Of a DNA stretch of 64,000 nt, positions 51,716 to 63,114 are shown piece by piece. This stretch comes from Algoriphagus aquimarinus. GTDB taxonomy: Bacteria; Bacteroidota; Bacteroidia; Cytophagales; Cyclobacteriaceae. The position numbers were made by a program, and so were the translations under genes. The notes under the pieces were generated by a model. It was not told where the DNA came from. It saw nothing but the letters and a program-made list of their open reading frames with translations, and did not search any database. The stretch lies in the NCBI RefSeq assembly GCF_900112005.1, contig NZ_FOKK01000009.1:42456-106455 (forward strand), in the 5' to 3' direction. The number at the start of each line of letters is the position of its first letter. Position 1 is the stretch's first letter.

Positions 51716-52758
51716 TGGAAACTGAAGAAAATATGGGAAACATTACCCCTACGAGGTTTAAAATAACGCACATCCCCAGTTTAATGGTGGAGAGTTTCAA
51801 GCAGTGGAATGCTGCCGATCCTTGGAGACTCAGTGCTGTAGTTGCATATTATGCGGTACTTTCACTACCCGCACTCATGATCATCGTCATCAACACGGTA
51901 GGCGCTATCTGGGGAGTAGAGATTGTAACGGGTAAGCTAAATAATGAATTAGCATCTGCCATGGGACCAGAAACTGCTAAGTTTCTTACAGAAATGGTAG
52001 AACAAACCCAGAAAAGTGATAAGTCGCTGATAGCATCTATTATAGGAGTGGGTGTATTGATATTTGGTGCTTCGGGTGTTTTCCTACACCTAAAAATTTC
52101 CATCAATGCTATATGGGGACTCAAACAAACCGATGAAGTCAAGTGGTATTATACAATTTGGGATCGAGCTGTCAGTTTTGGTTTTGTCCTTGTACTCGGA
52201 TTCTTGCTTTTCATTAGTTTCGTACTTACTGCCTTATTATCGTTTTTCAGTGATTTTATTAAAAGCATTTTACCTGAGTTCGTGGTGGTATTTGCCTTTG
52301 TAGTTGATTTTGCGATTTCTTACGGAGTGATTGCGGTACTTTTCGCCTTAATATTTAAATATCTTCCTGATGCTAAAATCAGATGGAAATCGGTATGGAT
52401 TGGTGCATTTCTAACCTCTTTCCTGTTTACTATTTCTAAATTTTTACTCGGTATTTATTTTGGCGCGGCAGAACCTGGTTCTACCTACGGAGCTGCAGGA
52501 TCAGTTATCCTTGTCTTACTTTGGGTTTCCTATTCCTGCCTAATCTTCTTTTATGGTGCGGAATTCACCAAAGTATTCTCCATCAGATATGGCTATGGCA
52601 TCATCCCTAGAAATCATTATTCAAGGGTAAAAAAAAAAGAAGTAGTACTTGATGGCGATTTTGTCCCACCTCCTGAAGACCCTATTCCTGAAGGCGAGGT
52701 AGATGATTTGAAGGAGGAAAATGAAAGTCAAGAAGAAGATTCAAAGGAGAACAAATAG
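51715..52758 (+). CDS. YihY/BrkB-family membrane protein
   Basis: This 347-residue inner-membrane protein has six predicted helices and the family pattern (DPWRLSAVVAYYAVLSLPALMI near 24, IGVGVLIFGASGVF near 105, WKSVWIGAFLTSFLFTISKFLLG near 224, GSTYGAAGSVILVLLWVSYS near 253). The tail of about 35 residues is strongly acidic (EDPIPEGEVDD to the end), which is unusual in composition and may bind a partner or metal. YihY proteins have been called RNase BN wrongly; their role is unknown. It overlaps the MscS gene by 1 bp. Confidence 0.93.
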   Translation: METEENMGNITPTRFKITHIPSLMVESFKQWNAADPWRLSAVVAYYAVLSLPALMIIVINTVGAIWGVEIVTGKLNNELASAMGPETAKFLTEMVEQTQKSDKSLIASIIGVGVLIFGASGVFLHLKISINAIWGLKQTDEVKWYYTIWDRAVSFGFVLVLGFLLFISFVLTALLSFFSDFIKSILPEFVVVFAFVVDFAISYGVIAVLFALIFKYLPDAKIRWKSVWIGAFLTSFLFTISKFLLGIYFGAAEPGSTYGAAGSVILVLLWVSYSCLIFFYGAEFTKVFSIRYGYGIIPRNHYSRVKKKEVVLDGDFVPPPEDPIPEGEVDDLKEENESQEEDSKENK

Positions 52759-52793
52759 ATTTACAAATTCCATTTGTGTCTAATCAGGAAGTA

Positions 52794-55583
52794 TCAATCA
52801 AATCTAAACCATAGGATCATGGATGAGGCTTGCTCTTCCCTAGATGCTTTTACAGTTTCAGGTGCAATCATCTCTGATCCTAAGTGAAACTTGGTGCCTA
52901 TTGTTGGTATTGAGTAAAGGAAACTGAGATCTGAATGAGGCAGAACTGGCTTAGTCCCTGGAGTAGAATTCTCAGGCAACACTGGTTTAAACAAGCCCAT
53001 ATACAAGTTTGGGGTTTCTGTTCTTACTTCTATTCTCCCTTCTTCAGTTTCTAATAAGAGTGCATGGAAATCAGCATGGAAGCCTTTGAATTCTGGGTAA
53101 ACCAAGTTTTCAAAACTATGACCAGTCATTGTATTATTGTATTCCTTTTCCCAAAGTCCAAACTCAACTCCTTTCATTCTGTTTGCCCAAACGCGGTAAG
53201 GACCATTTCCTATCCATTTGGCACTTAACACTTTTTCCTCCGGAAATGAAAATCCTATGCCTAGCAAATCCAAGCTGCTCTCAGGAGCAGAAGCCTCCAT
53301 CATTAATTCTCCTGTAGTGAATACAGTCCAGGTAATTTTTTTAGGATAGGTATCATAGGTTGACATGATCTGAATAGTGCCATCCTTCATCTGTTTCCAC
53401 GTTACCTTTTCCACAGATGCATTTACTCCTTCAGGATTTAAAGCTTGATTTAAATTAATTATACTTTTCCCAACCTTTACCAGTTGGAGATTGCCTCTAT
53501 CCTTTCCAAAAACAAAAAGCTTCTCCCCTATAGAAATATGAATGTCAACGGAGGATTCCCGGACGGTGATAATTTGGCTATCCAATGCAGGTCTTGAAGA
53601 AAAGTAAGATGGATTTCCCTCCTTAGGTTTTCTAATTGCTTCAGACCAAGTATAGAGTTCTTCTCCATTTATTCCTATTGCCGCAATTTTCAAAACATCT
53701 CCATCGCGCCAAGTAATAGGAAGACCTAAATCAACTTCGGTGGATTGGCCGGGTTTGACATTTGGCAGTAAAACGCTTCCCGAATGCAGCTTCTCAGCAT
53801 CCTTCCAGCTGTCATTTTTTTCTACTGACCATTCGAGTTTACTTGTGCTTAGATCAGAATAGAGGTAATTATTGGTTACCTGGATTTTGCCATCAAACCC
53901 ATCTGTGGGAATAAAAGCTCCGAGTTGAATCGGTGACCAAACTTCCTTGATCGTATAAAAACTTCCCTCTTTCTCCCGATATGGACCCAAAATCCCGTCA
54001 GGAGCATGATTTCCATCAGAATCCAGCATACCACCTTTATCATCTCTTATTACTGCTTCATCAGAAAACACCCAAAGAAATCCACCTGCGAAAAGTGGGC
54101 TCTTGCTGTACTTCGTCCAGAAATCATCTAAACCTGCACCTAGCCCACCATCATACATTCCATGCAGCAACTCAGTAGGCATAAAGATGTTCCCGCTTTT
54201 ATCCAATCTTCCTTCTGGGGAATCATAGGTAGGATAATGTTTGGTATCAATGCCATTTCGATTCAACCATGGATAGATTATCGGCCGCTTCTGTACATCA
54301 ACTAAATGAAAGAAAGGCTCATTCTGAAAGTTCCATCCGCCTTCATTCCCATGGTCCCAAGCGATCACCGCAGGATGATTGGCATCTTTCAGAACAGTTT
54401 CTTGTATCAACTTAGGTCCAACAATGGTATCATACCCATCTTGCCATCCCGTCACTTCATCAAGTACGAAAAGGCCAAGCGAATCCGCCAACTCCAAAAA
54501 CCGCTCATCCGGATTATAATGAGACATGCGTACTGCATTCATATTCATTTCCTTCATCAGTAATATGTCCTCCAAGTGATTTGCTTCACTTAAGGCTCTG
54601 CCAGTAGTCGGATAGAAAGAATGTCTATTCACACCTTTCAAAATCACCTTCACATTATTGATATATATCCCATCTTGGCTGCGAAGCTCAACAGTTCTAA
54701 ACCCAATTTTTTCCGTTTTTTGATATAGTATTTTCTTGTTTCGAATAAGAGAAAAACGGGCAATATATAAGTTGGGAGTTTCGGGATTCCAGGATTTGAC
54801 TCCCGGAAAAACATGGCTTAGCCAGACAGAATCAGAATCGATCGCTTGAGCGAATTCACCAACAACTTCTCCTGATTTCTGCTCTACTAATTGTACCTGA
54901 ATTTCTGACAACCTAGGAACATCTTTCACTGTAATGAGAGCTTCGAAGGACCCATCTGCTTTCGCATTTACAGCAATCCTCGTGAAATGATTATGGGGTA
55001 CAACCTCTAGAAATACAGGCCTAAATATTCCTCCAAAAATCCAAAAATCAGCTTCTCTCTCTGCTTTGTTAACTGACTGATTTGAAGATCGTTTGTAAAC
55101 TTTCACTTCAAGTATGTTTTTAGATCCAAAATCCAAAAAATCTGAAATATCATAAGAGAATCTATAGAAGCCTCCTTGATGTATTGGGCCCACAATTTCC
55201 CCATTTATTTTCACCTCAGTATCAGTCATCGCCCCATCGAAAACCAAGTTGATAACATTCTTTCTCCACGCCGAAGGAACATCAAATTCATGCTTGTAAT
55301 AGCCTATTTCATCGGCTACTTTTCGTTCAGGATTCTTATGGTCATGACCATAATTGAAGTTGCCAAAACCTTGCATTTCCCAGTTTGAAGGAACCAAGAT
55401 TTTTGTCCACTGCTCTTTCTTTCTACCATCAGAAACTTTGAAATCCCAGTAAACTTGAGAGGCAGCATCTTTACCACTTAAGTATACTCGTTTATATTCA
55501 TTTTGAGATTGTCCTTTGGCAGTAGAAAAAAGTAAAAGAGATAGGCCAAAAATGGAAATTAAGCGACAAATGTTCGAGGGCAT
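52794..55583 (-). CDS. Glycoside hydrolase family 2 beta-galactosidase-type enzyme
   Basis: This 929-residue exported enzyme (signal peptide about 1-24, ending AKGQ) has GH2 architecture: a sugar-binding jelly-roll (about 35-195, with VPSNWEMQGFGNFNYGHD), an Ig-like domain (about 200-300), a TIM barrel with GVNRHSFYPTTGRALS near 310 and the acid/base region IAWDHGNEGG near 408. The C-terminal beta domains follow (about 580-900). It probably acts in the periplasm on beta-galactosides or glucuronides; the exact specificity is not readable. It faces left, divergent from the phosphohexomutase gene, and no SusC/D pair is nearby. Confidence 0.93.
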   Translation of the reverse strand: MPSNICRLISIFGLSLLLFSTAKGQSQNEYKRVYLSGKDAASQVYWDFKVSDGRKKEQWTKILVPSNWEMQGFGNFNYGHDHKNPERKVADEIGYYKHEFDVPSAWRKNVINLVFDGAMTDTEVKINGEIVGPIHQGGFYRFSYDISDFLDFGSKNILEVKVYKRSSNQSVNKAEREADFWIFGGIFRPVFLEVVPHNHFTRIAVNAKADGSFEALITVKDVPRLSEIQVQLVEQKSGEVVGEFAQAIDSDSVWLSHVFPGVKSWNPETPNLYIARFSLIRNKKILYQKTEKIGFRTVELRSQDGIYINNVKVILKGVNRHSFYPTTGRALSEANHLEDILLMKEMNMNAVRMSHYNPDERFLELADSLGLFVLDEVTGWQDGYDTIVGPKLIQETVLKDANHPAVIAWDHGNEGGWNFQNEPFFHLVDVQKRPIIYPWLNRNGIDTKHYPTYDSPEGRLDKSGNIFMPTELLHGMYDGGLGAGLDDFWTKYSKSPLFAGGFLWVFSDEAVIRDDKGGMLDSDGNHAPDGILGPYREKEGSFYTIKEVWSPIQLGAFIPTDGFDGKIQVTNNYLYSDLSTSKLEWSVEKNDSWKDAEKLHSGSVLLPNVKPGQSTEVDLGLPITWRDGDVLKIAAIGINGEELYTWSEAIRKPKEGNPSYFSSRPALDSQIITVRESSVDIHISIGEKLFVFGKDRGNLQLVKVGKSIINLNQALNPEGVNASVEKVTWKQMKDGTIQIMSTYDTYPKKITWTVFTTGELMMEASAPESSLDLLGIGFSFPEEKVLSAKWIGNGPYRVWANRMKGVEFGLWEKEYNNTMTGHSFENLVYPEFKGFHADFHALLLETEEGRIEVRTETPNLYMGLFKPVLPENSTPGTKPVLPHSDLSFLYSIPTIGTKFHLGSEMIAPETVKASREEQASSMILWFRFD

Positions 55584-55770
55584 GTAGGATGTTTTCTTGA
55601 AAATTGAAATTAGGGTAATCCCTTCGATTTAAAAAAGACTGTAAATGATTTATACCAAGGCCAATTATTTCCTTTTAAAAAATAATTGCCACTACTCAAG
55701 ATGATTTTAAACTTGGGAATGGCATATTTTATGTTTTTCTATATCTTAGAACTCAAACAATTTTTAAAAC

Positions 55771-57501
55771 ATGACAACCATAGACCCTAACATATTAGCC
55801 AAAGCAGATTCTTGGCTTAATGGCAATATCGATGAAGATTCGAAAGCCCAAATCCGCAGCCTTATTGATCAAAACCCATCTGAGCTCACGGATTCCTTCT
55901 ACCAAGATTTAGAATTCGGTACGGGCGGCCTAAGAGGTCTGATGGGTGTAGGTACCAATCGAATGAATGTTTATACCATAGGTATGGCCACTCAGGGATT
56001 GGCAAACTACCTATTGAAGTGCTTTCCTGGTGAAACAATTAGAGTAGCAATTACCCACGATTGTAGAATAAACAACACACTTTTTGCGACGACCACCGCA
56101 AATGTGTTGACTGCAAATGGGATTCACGTGTTGTACTTTAAAGAAATGCGCCCTACTCCTATGCTTTCCTTTGCGGTAAGACATTTTAACTGCAAAAGCG
56201 GTGTGATGATCACGGCTTCACACAATCCTAAAGAGTACAATGGCTACAAGGCTTATTGGGATGATGGAGCGCAAGTAGTTGCCCCACACGATAAGAACAT
56301 CATAGATGAGGTGAAGAAAATCACTTCGTTCGACGAGGTAAATTGGGATAAGAATGATGCCCTTTTCCAATATATAGAAGAAGACTTCGACGAGATTTAC
56401 ATGAAGCTTGTCAAAGGCTTGAGCTTGGCTCCTGATGCTATCAGGGCTCAAAAGGATATGCCGATTGTGTTTTCTCCGATTCATGGAGCCTCCGGCAAAA
56501 TGGTACCTGCTGCAATAAAAGCCTTTGGTTTCGACAATGTGCATGTAGTAAAAGAGCAGGCTGAGCCAGATGGAAATTTCCCAACGGTTATTTACCCTAA
56601 TCCAGAAGAAGCAGAGGCTTTGACCCTTTCTTTGAAACTTGGAAAAGAAGTTGGTGCTGAATTGGTTTTGGCTTGTGATCCCGATGGTGACCGCTATGCG
56701 GCGGCTGTTCCTAATGCTTCAGGGGAATTTGAGTTATTGAACGGTAATCAAACAGGTACTTTACTCACTTACTACCTGTTGAGTCAATGGAAAAAAGCTG
56801 GTAAACTTGACGGCAAACAATTCATGGTAAACACCATTGTAACCACTGAGTTAATCGATAGAATCTGTGAAGGATTTGGCGTAAAATGCTTTTCTGTCCT
56901 GACTGGATTCAAAAATATCGCTGCCATTATCAAGGATCTTGAAGGCAAAGAAACCTTCATTGGAGGCGGCGAAGAATCTTACGGTTATCTCATTGGAGAT
57001 TTTGTCCGTGACAAAGACGGTGTGAGTGCCTGTGCCATGGTAGCTGAGGTGATCGCTTATTACAAAACTCAGGGAAAAACAGTTTTTGATGTGCTTGCTG
57101 AAATATATAATCAGTTCGGATTCTATAAGGAGTCGCTTATTTCTGTTACCAAAAAAGGAAAAGATGGTGCCGAGCAAATTCAGGCGTTGATGACTGATTT
57201 CCGTCACCATCCACCAGCTGAGATGAATGGAATTAAAGTGGCCAAAATTGTGGATGTGAAAGAAAGCACAGTTACAGATGTGAACACAGGAAAATCAGAG
57301 AAGCTGGATATGGACAAGTCCAATGTGATGCAGTTCTACCTCGCAGACGGAAGTAAGATCTCTGCCAGGCCATCGGGCACTGAGCCAAAAATCAAGTATT
57401 ATTTCTCAGTGAATGCACCGCTTTCCAATGTTGCAGATTACAGAAAAGTAGAAGCTGAACTTGACGAAAGAATAGAAGGCTTGAAGCGATATTTCAGTTA
57501 A
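55771..57501 (+). CDS. Phosphoglucomutase/phosphomannomutase (alpha-D-phosphohexomutase)
   Basis: This 576-residue four-domain enzyme interconverts hexose 1- and 6-phosphates. Visible motifs are LEFGTGGLRGLMGVG near 47, the phosphoserine loop MITASHNPKEYNGYKAYWDD near 150, the metal-binding DPDGDRYA near 308, the sugar-binding GGGEESYGYLIG near 405 and the phosphate-binding RPSGTEPKIKYY near 533. The length is that of the PGM2-like branch. It is cytoplasmic. It links sugar catabolism to cell-wall precursors. It is monocistronic, with a strong terminator at 57523. Confidence 0.96.
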   Translation: MTTIDPNILAKADSWLNGNIDEDSKAQIRSLIDQNPSELTDSFYQDLEFGTGGLRGLMGVGTNRMNVYTIGMATQGLANYLLKCFPGETIRVAITHDCRINNTLFATTTANVLTANGIHVLYFKEMRPTPMLSFAVRHFNCKSGVMITASHNPKEYNGYKAYWDDGAQVVAPHDKNIIDEVKKITSFDEVNWDKNDALFQYIEEDFDEIYMKLVKGLSLAPDAIRAQKDMPIVFSPIHGASGKMVPAAIKAFGFDNVHVVKEQAEPDGNFPTVIYPNPEEAEALTLSLKLGKEVGAELVLACDPDGDRYAAAVPNASGEFELLNGNQTGTLLTYYLLSQWKKAGKLDGKQFMVNTIVTTELIDRICEGFGVKCFSVLTGFKNIAAIIKDLEGKETFIGGGEESYGYLIGDFVRDKDGVSACAMVAEVIAYYKTQGKTVFDVLAEIYNQFGFYKESLISVTKKGKDGAEQIQALMTDFRHHPPAEMNGIKVAKIVDVKESTVTDVNTGKSEKLDMDKSNVMQFYLADGSKISARPSGTEPKIKYYFSVNAPLSNVADYRKVEAELDERIEGLKRYFS

Positions 57502-57522
57502 AAATATAGATATCACAAAATG

Positions 57523-57553
57523 AAAGCACTGAGAGATCAGTGCTTTTTTTTTT
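57523..57553 (+). terminator. Rho-independent terminator after phosphohexomutase gene
   Basis: AAAGCACTGA and TCAGTGCTTT form a perfect 10-bp stem with a GAGA tetraloop, followed by a long T run. Confidence 0.95.
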
Positions 57554-57676
57554 GATTTTTGAGAATCTGGATATATATGAAAACCAGGATATACTGGGAT
57601 ATAAATACGAAAGCTCTAACAGACAAATTATTAACTATATATTGTATTATAGTAAAATCGAAACATCCAGTCGGCC

Positions 57677-58756
57677 ATGAAATATTCCAAATTGATTTTC
57701 CTTCTTTTATGCATTTCAATATTTCAGAATTGTAACCAAAAGAATGAGGTCGAAACAACAACTTCGCTACATACAATTGAAATCAATAAAGAGTTTTTGC
57801 TCAATCACGTAAATGATTTACAGTTTAAAGCAATAGATACCATAGATTTAGAAGGTCCAGAGAATCCCTATCTTACATCAATCCAGGATATAGCTTTCGC
57901 AAAGGATTATATTTTTCTTTTGGATATAAAGCAAGGCTTTTTAAAGTTTGATTACGAAGGGAATTTTGTTCAGATTCTTGGTAAGAAAGGGGAAGGTCCC
58001 GACGAATATCTGGTGCCCACCGCAATTTATCTAGGTGAAAACGAAAACGTAACTCTAGTGGCAGATTGGGATAAAATGGTGGTGCATTCCTATGATTTAA
58101 AAGGAAACTTTATTGCATCAAGTAAAAAATTACCAGGACGTCCAATTTCCTTCTATAAGGAAAATGATAAGGTACTGGTAATTCAAGAAGGTATTGAATC
58201 TTATGGAAAGGGTGCTCAAACGGTATTGGTAAGCTTCATAGAGCCTACCACACTGGAATTCAAATCACAAGAAACCCCACTATATAGCTTTTATTCACGA
58301 TTCTACAGGGTCCATAATTTCCTCAGAGCTTTTGGCCAACTAAACGATACAAGTCTCTTTTACTTTCCTCGTGTGCGGTTCGAAGGGTTGACTGATCAGA
58401 AGGATACAATCTACCGAATGGAAGATGATCACTTGGTTCCTGAGTATCAACTTGACTTCAGAAATTTTGGAAAGTCGGATACATTACGAATTGAGTTTAC
58501 AGAAATTAATGATGGCTATGCTAGCATACTCTTAGGTTACAAAAAAGATTCGTATCATCTAATGCTTGATTTACAAAACAGAACCCCAAAATTCAGCACG
58601 AAACTTCCTGCGGAAAGTTACACGTATGAAGTATTTCCAAAACATTTAAATACGGACAACTACTTCACAATCATTAGAGATATGGATGGCGATGATGAGA
58701 AAAACCCTAAAATAGTAGTGTATGCTCTAACAACAGGAACTAATGAATCTAGGTGA
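57677..58756 (+). CDS. 6-bladed beta-propeller lipoprotein
   Basis: This 359-residue lipoprotein (lipobox FQNC, Cys near 19) has repeated blades: SIQDIAFAKDYIFLLD near 68, GNFVQILGKKGEGPDEYLVP near 95 and the family-typical TLVADWDKMVVHSYDLKGNF near 121. This is the 6-bladed propeller group of Bacteroidota, distantly NHL-like, whose roles are mostly unknown. It probably binds a ligand or protein at the surface. It stands alone, convergent with egtD, with 24 bp between stop codons. Confidence 0.87.
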   Translation: MKYSKLIFLLLCISIFQNCNQKNEVETTTSLHTIEINKEFLLNHVNDLQFKAIDTIDLEGPENPYLTSIQDIAFAKDYIFLLDIKQGFLKFDYEGNFVQILGKKGEGPDEYLVPTAIYLGENENVTLVADWDKMVVHSYDLKGNFIASSKKLPGRPISFYKENDKVLVIQEGIESYGKGAQTVLVSFIEPTTLEFKSQETPLYSFYSRFYRVHNFLRAFGQLNDTSLFYFPRVRFEGLTDQKDTIYRMEDDHLVPEYQLDFRNFGKSDTLRIEFTEINDGYASILLGYKKDSYHLMLDLQNRTPKFSTKLPAESYTYEVFPKHLNTDNYFTIIRDMDGDDEKNPKIVVYALTTGTNESR

Positions 58757-58780
58757 GGAACATGTACTCCAATGAGCTAA

Positions 58781-59746
58781 TCACTTCTTTTCCCACAAGA
58801 CATCTGCAAAATATCCTTCTGAATCCATGAAGTTTTCCTTCACTTCAAAACCACCCAAAGAGGCTAGGTAGCTAATTTCCGACAAGCTATACTTTTTAGA
58901 TATTTCAGTGAAAATAGATTCAAATGCCTCAAACTTGAATGTTTGATTAAGGGCCCCGATCGTAACGTCCTGCGTTTTTTCAGAAACTAGATAACTACGA
59001 CACTCTCCGCTTACAGGGTCATAAGTAGGCCAGTGCACAAATGAATCTCGGTCAAAATCAGCATCCAATTCTCTATTGATTCTATCAAGCAAATTCATAT
59101 TGAACTCACGAGTGACTCCTTGCTCATCGTGATAGGCGTTGAGTATGGTTTGAGGGTTCTTTTTCAAGTCAAAACCTAGCAAAACAAGATCTCCCCTTTT
59201 AGTCCCAACTCGCAAGTGGTCAATGATATTTTTGGCTTCATCCACTCCGAAATTCCCCAAGTTAGCCCCCATAAACAAGATGAGATTAGGTCTACCATCT
59301 TCCCAAACCTGCTTCTTTAGCGAATCTCTATAGGTGTCTTGAAGTGGTTTGACTACTAATTGTGGAAGTTCCTTCGCTAAACTTCCCTCCAGTTCTTCCA
59401 AAACAGAGCCTGAAAAATCTACAGGATAGTAGGTGAACTCGACTTTTTGTTCAGTTAGGTATCTGAGCAGGATTTTGGTTTTCATGCCGTCCCCAGCTCC
59501 CAACTCTACCAAATTGAATGGTTGATTTGAAGCTAAAACTTGCTCTAAAATTTGCTCGTGTTGAAGCTCAAGAATCTCGTATTCCTTGCGTGTAAGATAG
59601 TATTCTGGCAATGCCATAATCTGCTGAAACAGCTTATCTCCCTTGGCATCGTAGAAATATTTGGAAGGTAAAGTTTTCGGGGTTGAATTAAGCCCTAGCA
59701 TTACATCTTGGGCAAATGACCCGAAATCCGTATTTTTTGCGTTCAT
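58781..59746 (-). CDS. egtD: L-histidine N-alpha-methyltransferase (EgtD)
   Basis: This 321-residue SAM-dependent enzyme trimethylates histidine to hercynine, the first step of ergothioneine synthesis. Family hallmarks are LPSKYFYDAKGDKLFQQI near 22, LPEYYLTRKEYEILE near 42, the SAM motif VELGAGDGMKTKILLRYL near 77, FMGANLGNF near 155 and the C-terminal SEISYLASLGGFEVKENF. Length is normal. It lies 3 bp downstream of egtB, forming a two-gene ergothioneine operon. Confidence 0.96.
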   Translation of the reverse strand: MNAKNTDFGSFAQDVMLGLNSTPKTLPSKYFYDAKGDKLFQQIMALPEYYLTRKEYEILELQHEQILEQVLASNQPFNLVELGAGDGMKTKILLRYLTEQKVEFTYYPVDFSGSVLEELEGSLAKELPQLVVKPLQDTYRDSLKKQVWEDGRPNLILFMGANLGNFGVDEAKNIIDHLRVGTKRGDLVLLGFDLKKNPQTILNAYHDEQGVTREFNMNLLDRINRELDADFDRDSFVHWPTYDPVSGECRSYLVSEKTQDVTIGALNQTFKFEAFESIFTEISKKYSLSEISYLASLGGFEVKENFMDSEGYFADVLWEKK

Positions 59747-59749
59747 AAA

Positions 59750-60895
<1,146 letters not shown>

Positions 60896-60937
60896 ATTCG
60901 TCTGATAAATAGCTTTAAAGATGAAAAGTTGTCTTTA

Positions 60938-61882
60938 TTATTCCTTGCCAATATGTACCAACGCGTCACCTGCATTAATCACCGGATTATTATTCATTCC
61001 GATGATATGGCCGTTTGTTGGAGACTTTACTGGGATTTTAATCTGTCCATAAGGATCCGAAATTCGTGCCAAGACCTGCCCTTTTTTGACTGATTCTCCT
61101 ACTTTCACACTAGAGTTGAAAATCCCAGAAGCCCTTGCACGCACCCAGTTACTTTCCTTTAGGAAAATACACTCTTGTGCCGGCGGTGCATCTGCCAGCA
61201 TGCCAAGACTTGCCAGCATTCGCTTGGTTCCATTCACGCCTTCTTCTATCCCGTATTCATCAAGCCGCATAGATTCTCCACCTTCAAAAACCATAATATG
61301 TTTTCTGGCTTTGTAGGCTTCCTTTCTAAATGACTTCTCTATGTATTTTGAATTGACGACATAGTGAGTTCCAAATGCCCTCGCAAGCTCTACAGCAACC
61401 TTATCTTTGTAATCCACCCGAACTTGTGGGAAGTTACTAAGCATACGACCACCAGTATGGAAGTCAATTCCGTAGTCTATTTGCGGGATTATTTCATTGC
61501 TGAGGATAAAAGCAATACTAGCTGCCAAGGATCCTTTTTTACTCCCCGGGAAACTACGGTTCAGATCTCTTCCATCCGGAAAGGTCCTGCTGTTTGAGAG
61601 AAAACCGTAAATATTCACCAAAGGGATAAATATCAACGTGCCTTTGAGGAGTTCAAGCCCTTCGTCAACTTCCTCCAATAGTCTCTTGGCAGTCACTACA
61701 CCATTTATCTCATCTCCATGCACACCGCCACTGATCAAAACTACCGGTCCATCCTCTTTGGAGGAGCGGATAAAAATAGGAAGATCAATTAAGGTATGGG
61801 TTGGAAGCTTGGCGATAGCAATTTCTATATTCATTGATTGGCCGGGTCTGATCCGTACACCATTTATGACCAATTCTTTCAT
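60938..61882 (-). CDS. Succinylglutamate desuccinylase/aspartoacylase-family protein
   Basis: This 314-residue zinc carboxypeptidase-fold amidohydrolase has the metal motif GGVHGDEING (His and Glu) near 52-61, RDLNRSFPG near 106, and YGIDFHTGG (third ligand His) near 137. The last 80 residues form a beta-rich biotinyl-like domain (GESVKKGQVLARISDPYGQI). This long form is common in Bacteroidota and is usually encoded near a RimK-type ligase, which is absent here. The substrate is unknown. It lies 42 bp upstream of egtB and may share its transcript. Confidence 0.88.
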   Translation of the reverse strand: MKELVINGVRIRPGQSMNIEIAIAKLPTHTLIDLPIFIRSSKEDGPVVLISGGVHGDEINGVVTAKRLLEEVDEGLELLKGTLIFIPLVNIYGFLSNSRTFPDGRDLNRSFPGSKKGSLAASIAFILSNEIIPQIDYGIDFHTGGRMLSNFPQVRVDYKDKVAVELARAFGTHYVVNSKYIEKSFRKEAYKARKHIMVFEGGESMRLDEYGIEEGVNGTKRMLASLGMLADAPPAQECIFLKESNWVRARASGIFNSSVKVGESVKKGQVLARISDPYGQIKIPVKSPTNGHIIGMNNNPVINAGDALVHIGKE

Positions 61883-62100
61883 CAGTTTATAATTTGTTTT
61901 TTAATCGGATAGCCTTCCCCGTCTAGATCCCCATAGGTTTCTAGAGAATGTCGCATGTATCAAAATCACTCTTATCTATTAGGTTATCGTCATGCCTCAG
62001 TTACTAAGGCTGGGTTGATTTCATGTTTTAACCTTCAATTGGGTGTTTTAATTTCTTATTCGAGCAAAAACTTACTTATTTCGCAAGGCACTCTTCACAT

Positions 62101-63114
62101 ATGAATATACTAGAAAACATCTCCCTCAAGACATTTAACACCTTTGGAATTGATAAAACTGCCCGATTTTTTGTCTCAGTAAAATCTATTGAGGAGCTTA
62201 AAGAAGCTTTGGAATGGGCTAAATCACAGAAAGTCAACCCATTGATTCTAGGTGGCGGAAGCAACATCTTGTTGACTCAAAATCAAGATACGCTGGTAAT
62301 CAAAATTGAACTGGAGGGTATCAAAGTTGTACAGGAAGACGATGATTTTTACTTCGTTGAAACCGGATCAGGGGTCAATTGGCATCAATTCGTTCTGACT
62401 GCGATCGAAAACAATTGGGCAGGAATAGAGAATCTATCCCTTATCCCTGGAACTGTTGGCGCCTCACCGATGCAGAATATTGGTGCATATGGAGTAGAAA
62501 TCAAGGATGTATTTTCGAGTCTAAAGGCTCTAAACAAGGAAACATTAGAGATCGAAGCGTTCAACGCTGAGCAATGTCAGTTTGGCTACAGAGAAAGCGT
62601 TTTCAAGCATGAGCTGAAAGGAAAATATGTGATCTGCTCTGTGATTTTCAGGTTGAGAAAAGAACCTGTATTTCACACAGAATACGGTGCTATTCTAGAG
62701 ACTCTCGAAGCATCTGGAATCAGTGAATTGAGCCTAAAAGCAATTTCAGACGCTGTCATTCAAATTCGCCAGTCCAAGCTTCCAGATCCAAAAGAAATCG
62801 GCAACTCGGGTTCATTTTTCAAAAACCCAACGATACCCACTGAGCAATACGAACTATTGAAAAATCAATACACCTCCATTCCAGGCTATCCAAATATTGA
62901 AGGCACAAAAGTACCTGCAGCTTGGCTAATCGAGCAATGCGGATGGAAAGGAAAGCGATTTGGAGAAATTGGTGTTCATGCCAAGCAACCTCTAGTTCTC
63001 GTAAATTATGGTGATGGAGATGGAAACGAAATCAAAAACCTAGCAACGAAAATCCAGCAATCAGTTTTTGATAAGTTTGGAATAAGTATCCATCCAGAAG
63101 TCAATTTCCTTTAG
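62101..63114 (+). CDS. murB: UDP-N-acetylmuramate dehydrogenase MurB
   Basis: This 337-residue FAD enzyme makes UDP-N-acetylmuramic acid for peptidoglycan. The FAD domain shows LGGGSNILLTQ near 50 and SLIPGTVGASPMQNIGAYGVEIKD near 117. The substrate domain has GYRESVFKH near 160, GNSGSFFKNP (catalytic Ser) near 236, AAWLIEQCGWKG near 279 and the terminal Glu in HPEVNFL. The length and long C-terminal part are of the E. coli-like type I MurB. It is monocistronic, and its end overlaps the convergent deaminase gene by 4 bp. Confidence 0.97.
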   Translation: MNILENISLKTFNTFGIDKTARFFVSVKSIEELKEALEWAKSQKVNPLILGGGSNILLTQNQDTLVIKIELEGIKVVQEDDDFYFVETGSGVNWHQFVLTAIENNWAGIENLSLIPGTVGASPMQNIGAYGVEIKDVFSSLKALNKETLEIEAFNAEQCQFGYRESVFKHELKGKYVICSVIFRLRKEPVFHTEYGAILETLEASGISELSLKAISDAVIQIRQSKLPDPKEIGNSGSFFKNPTIPTEQYELLKNQYTSIPGYPNIEGTKVPAAWLIEQCGWKGKRFGEIGVHAKQPLVLVNYGDGDGNEIKNLATKIQQSVFDKFGISIHPEVNFL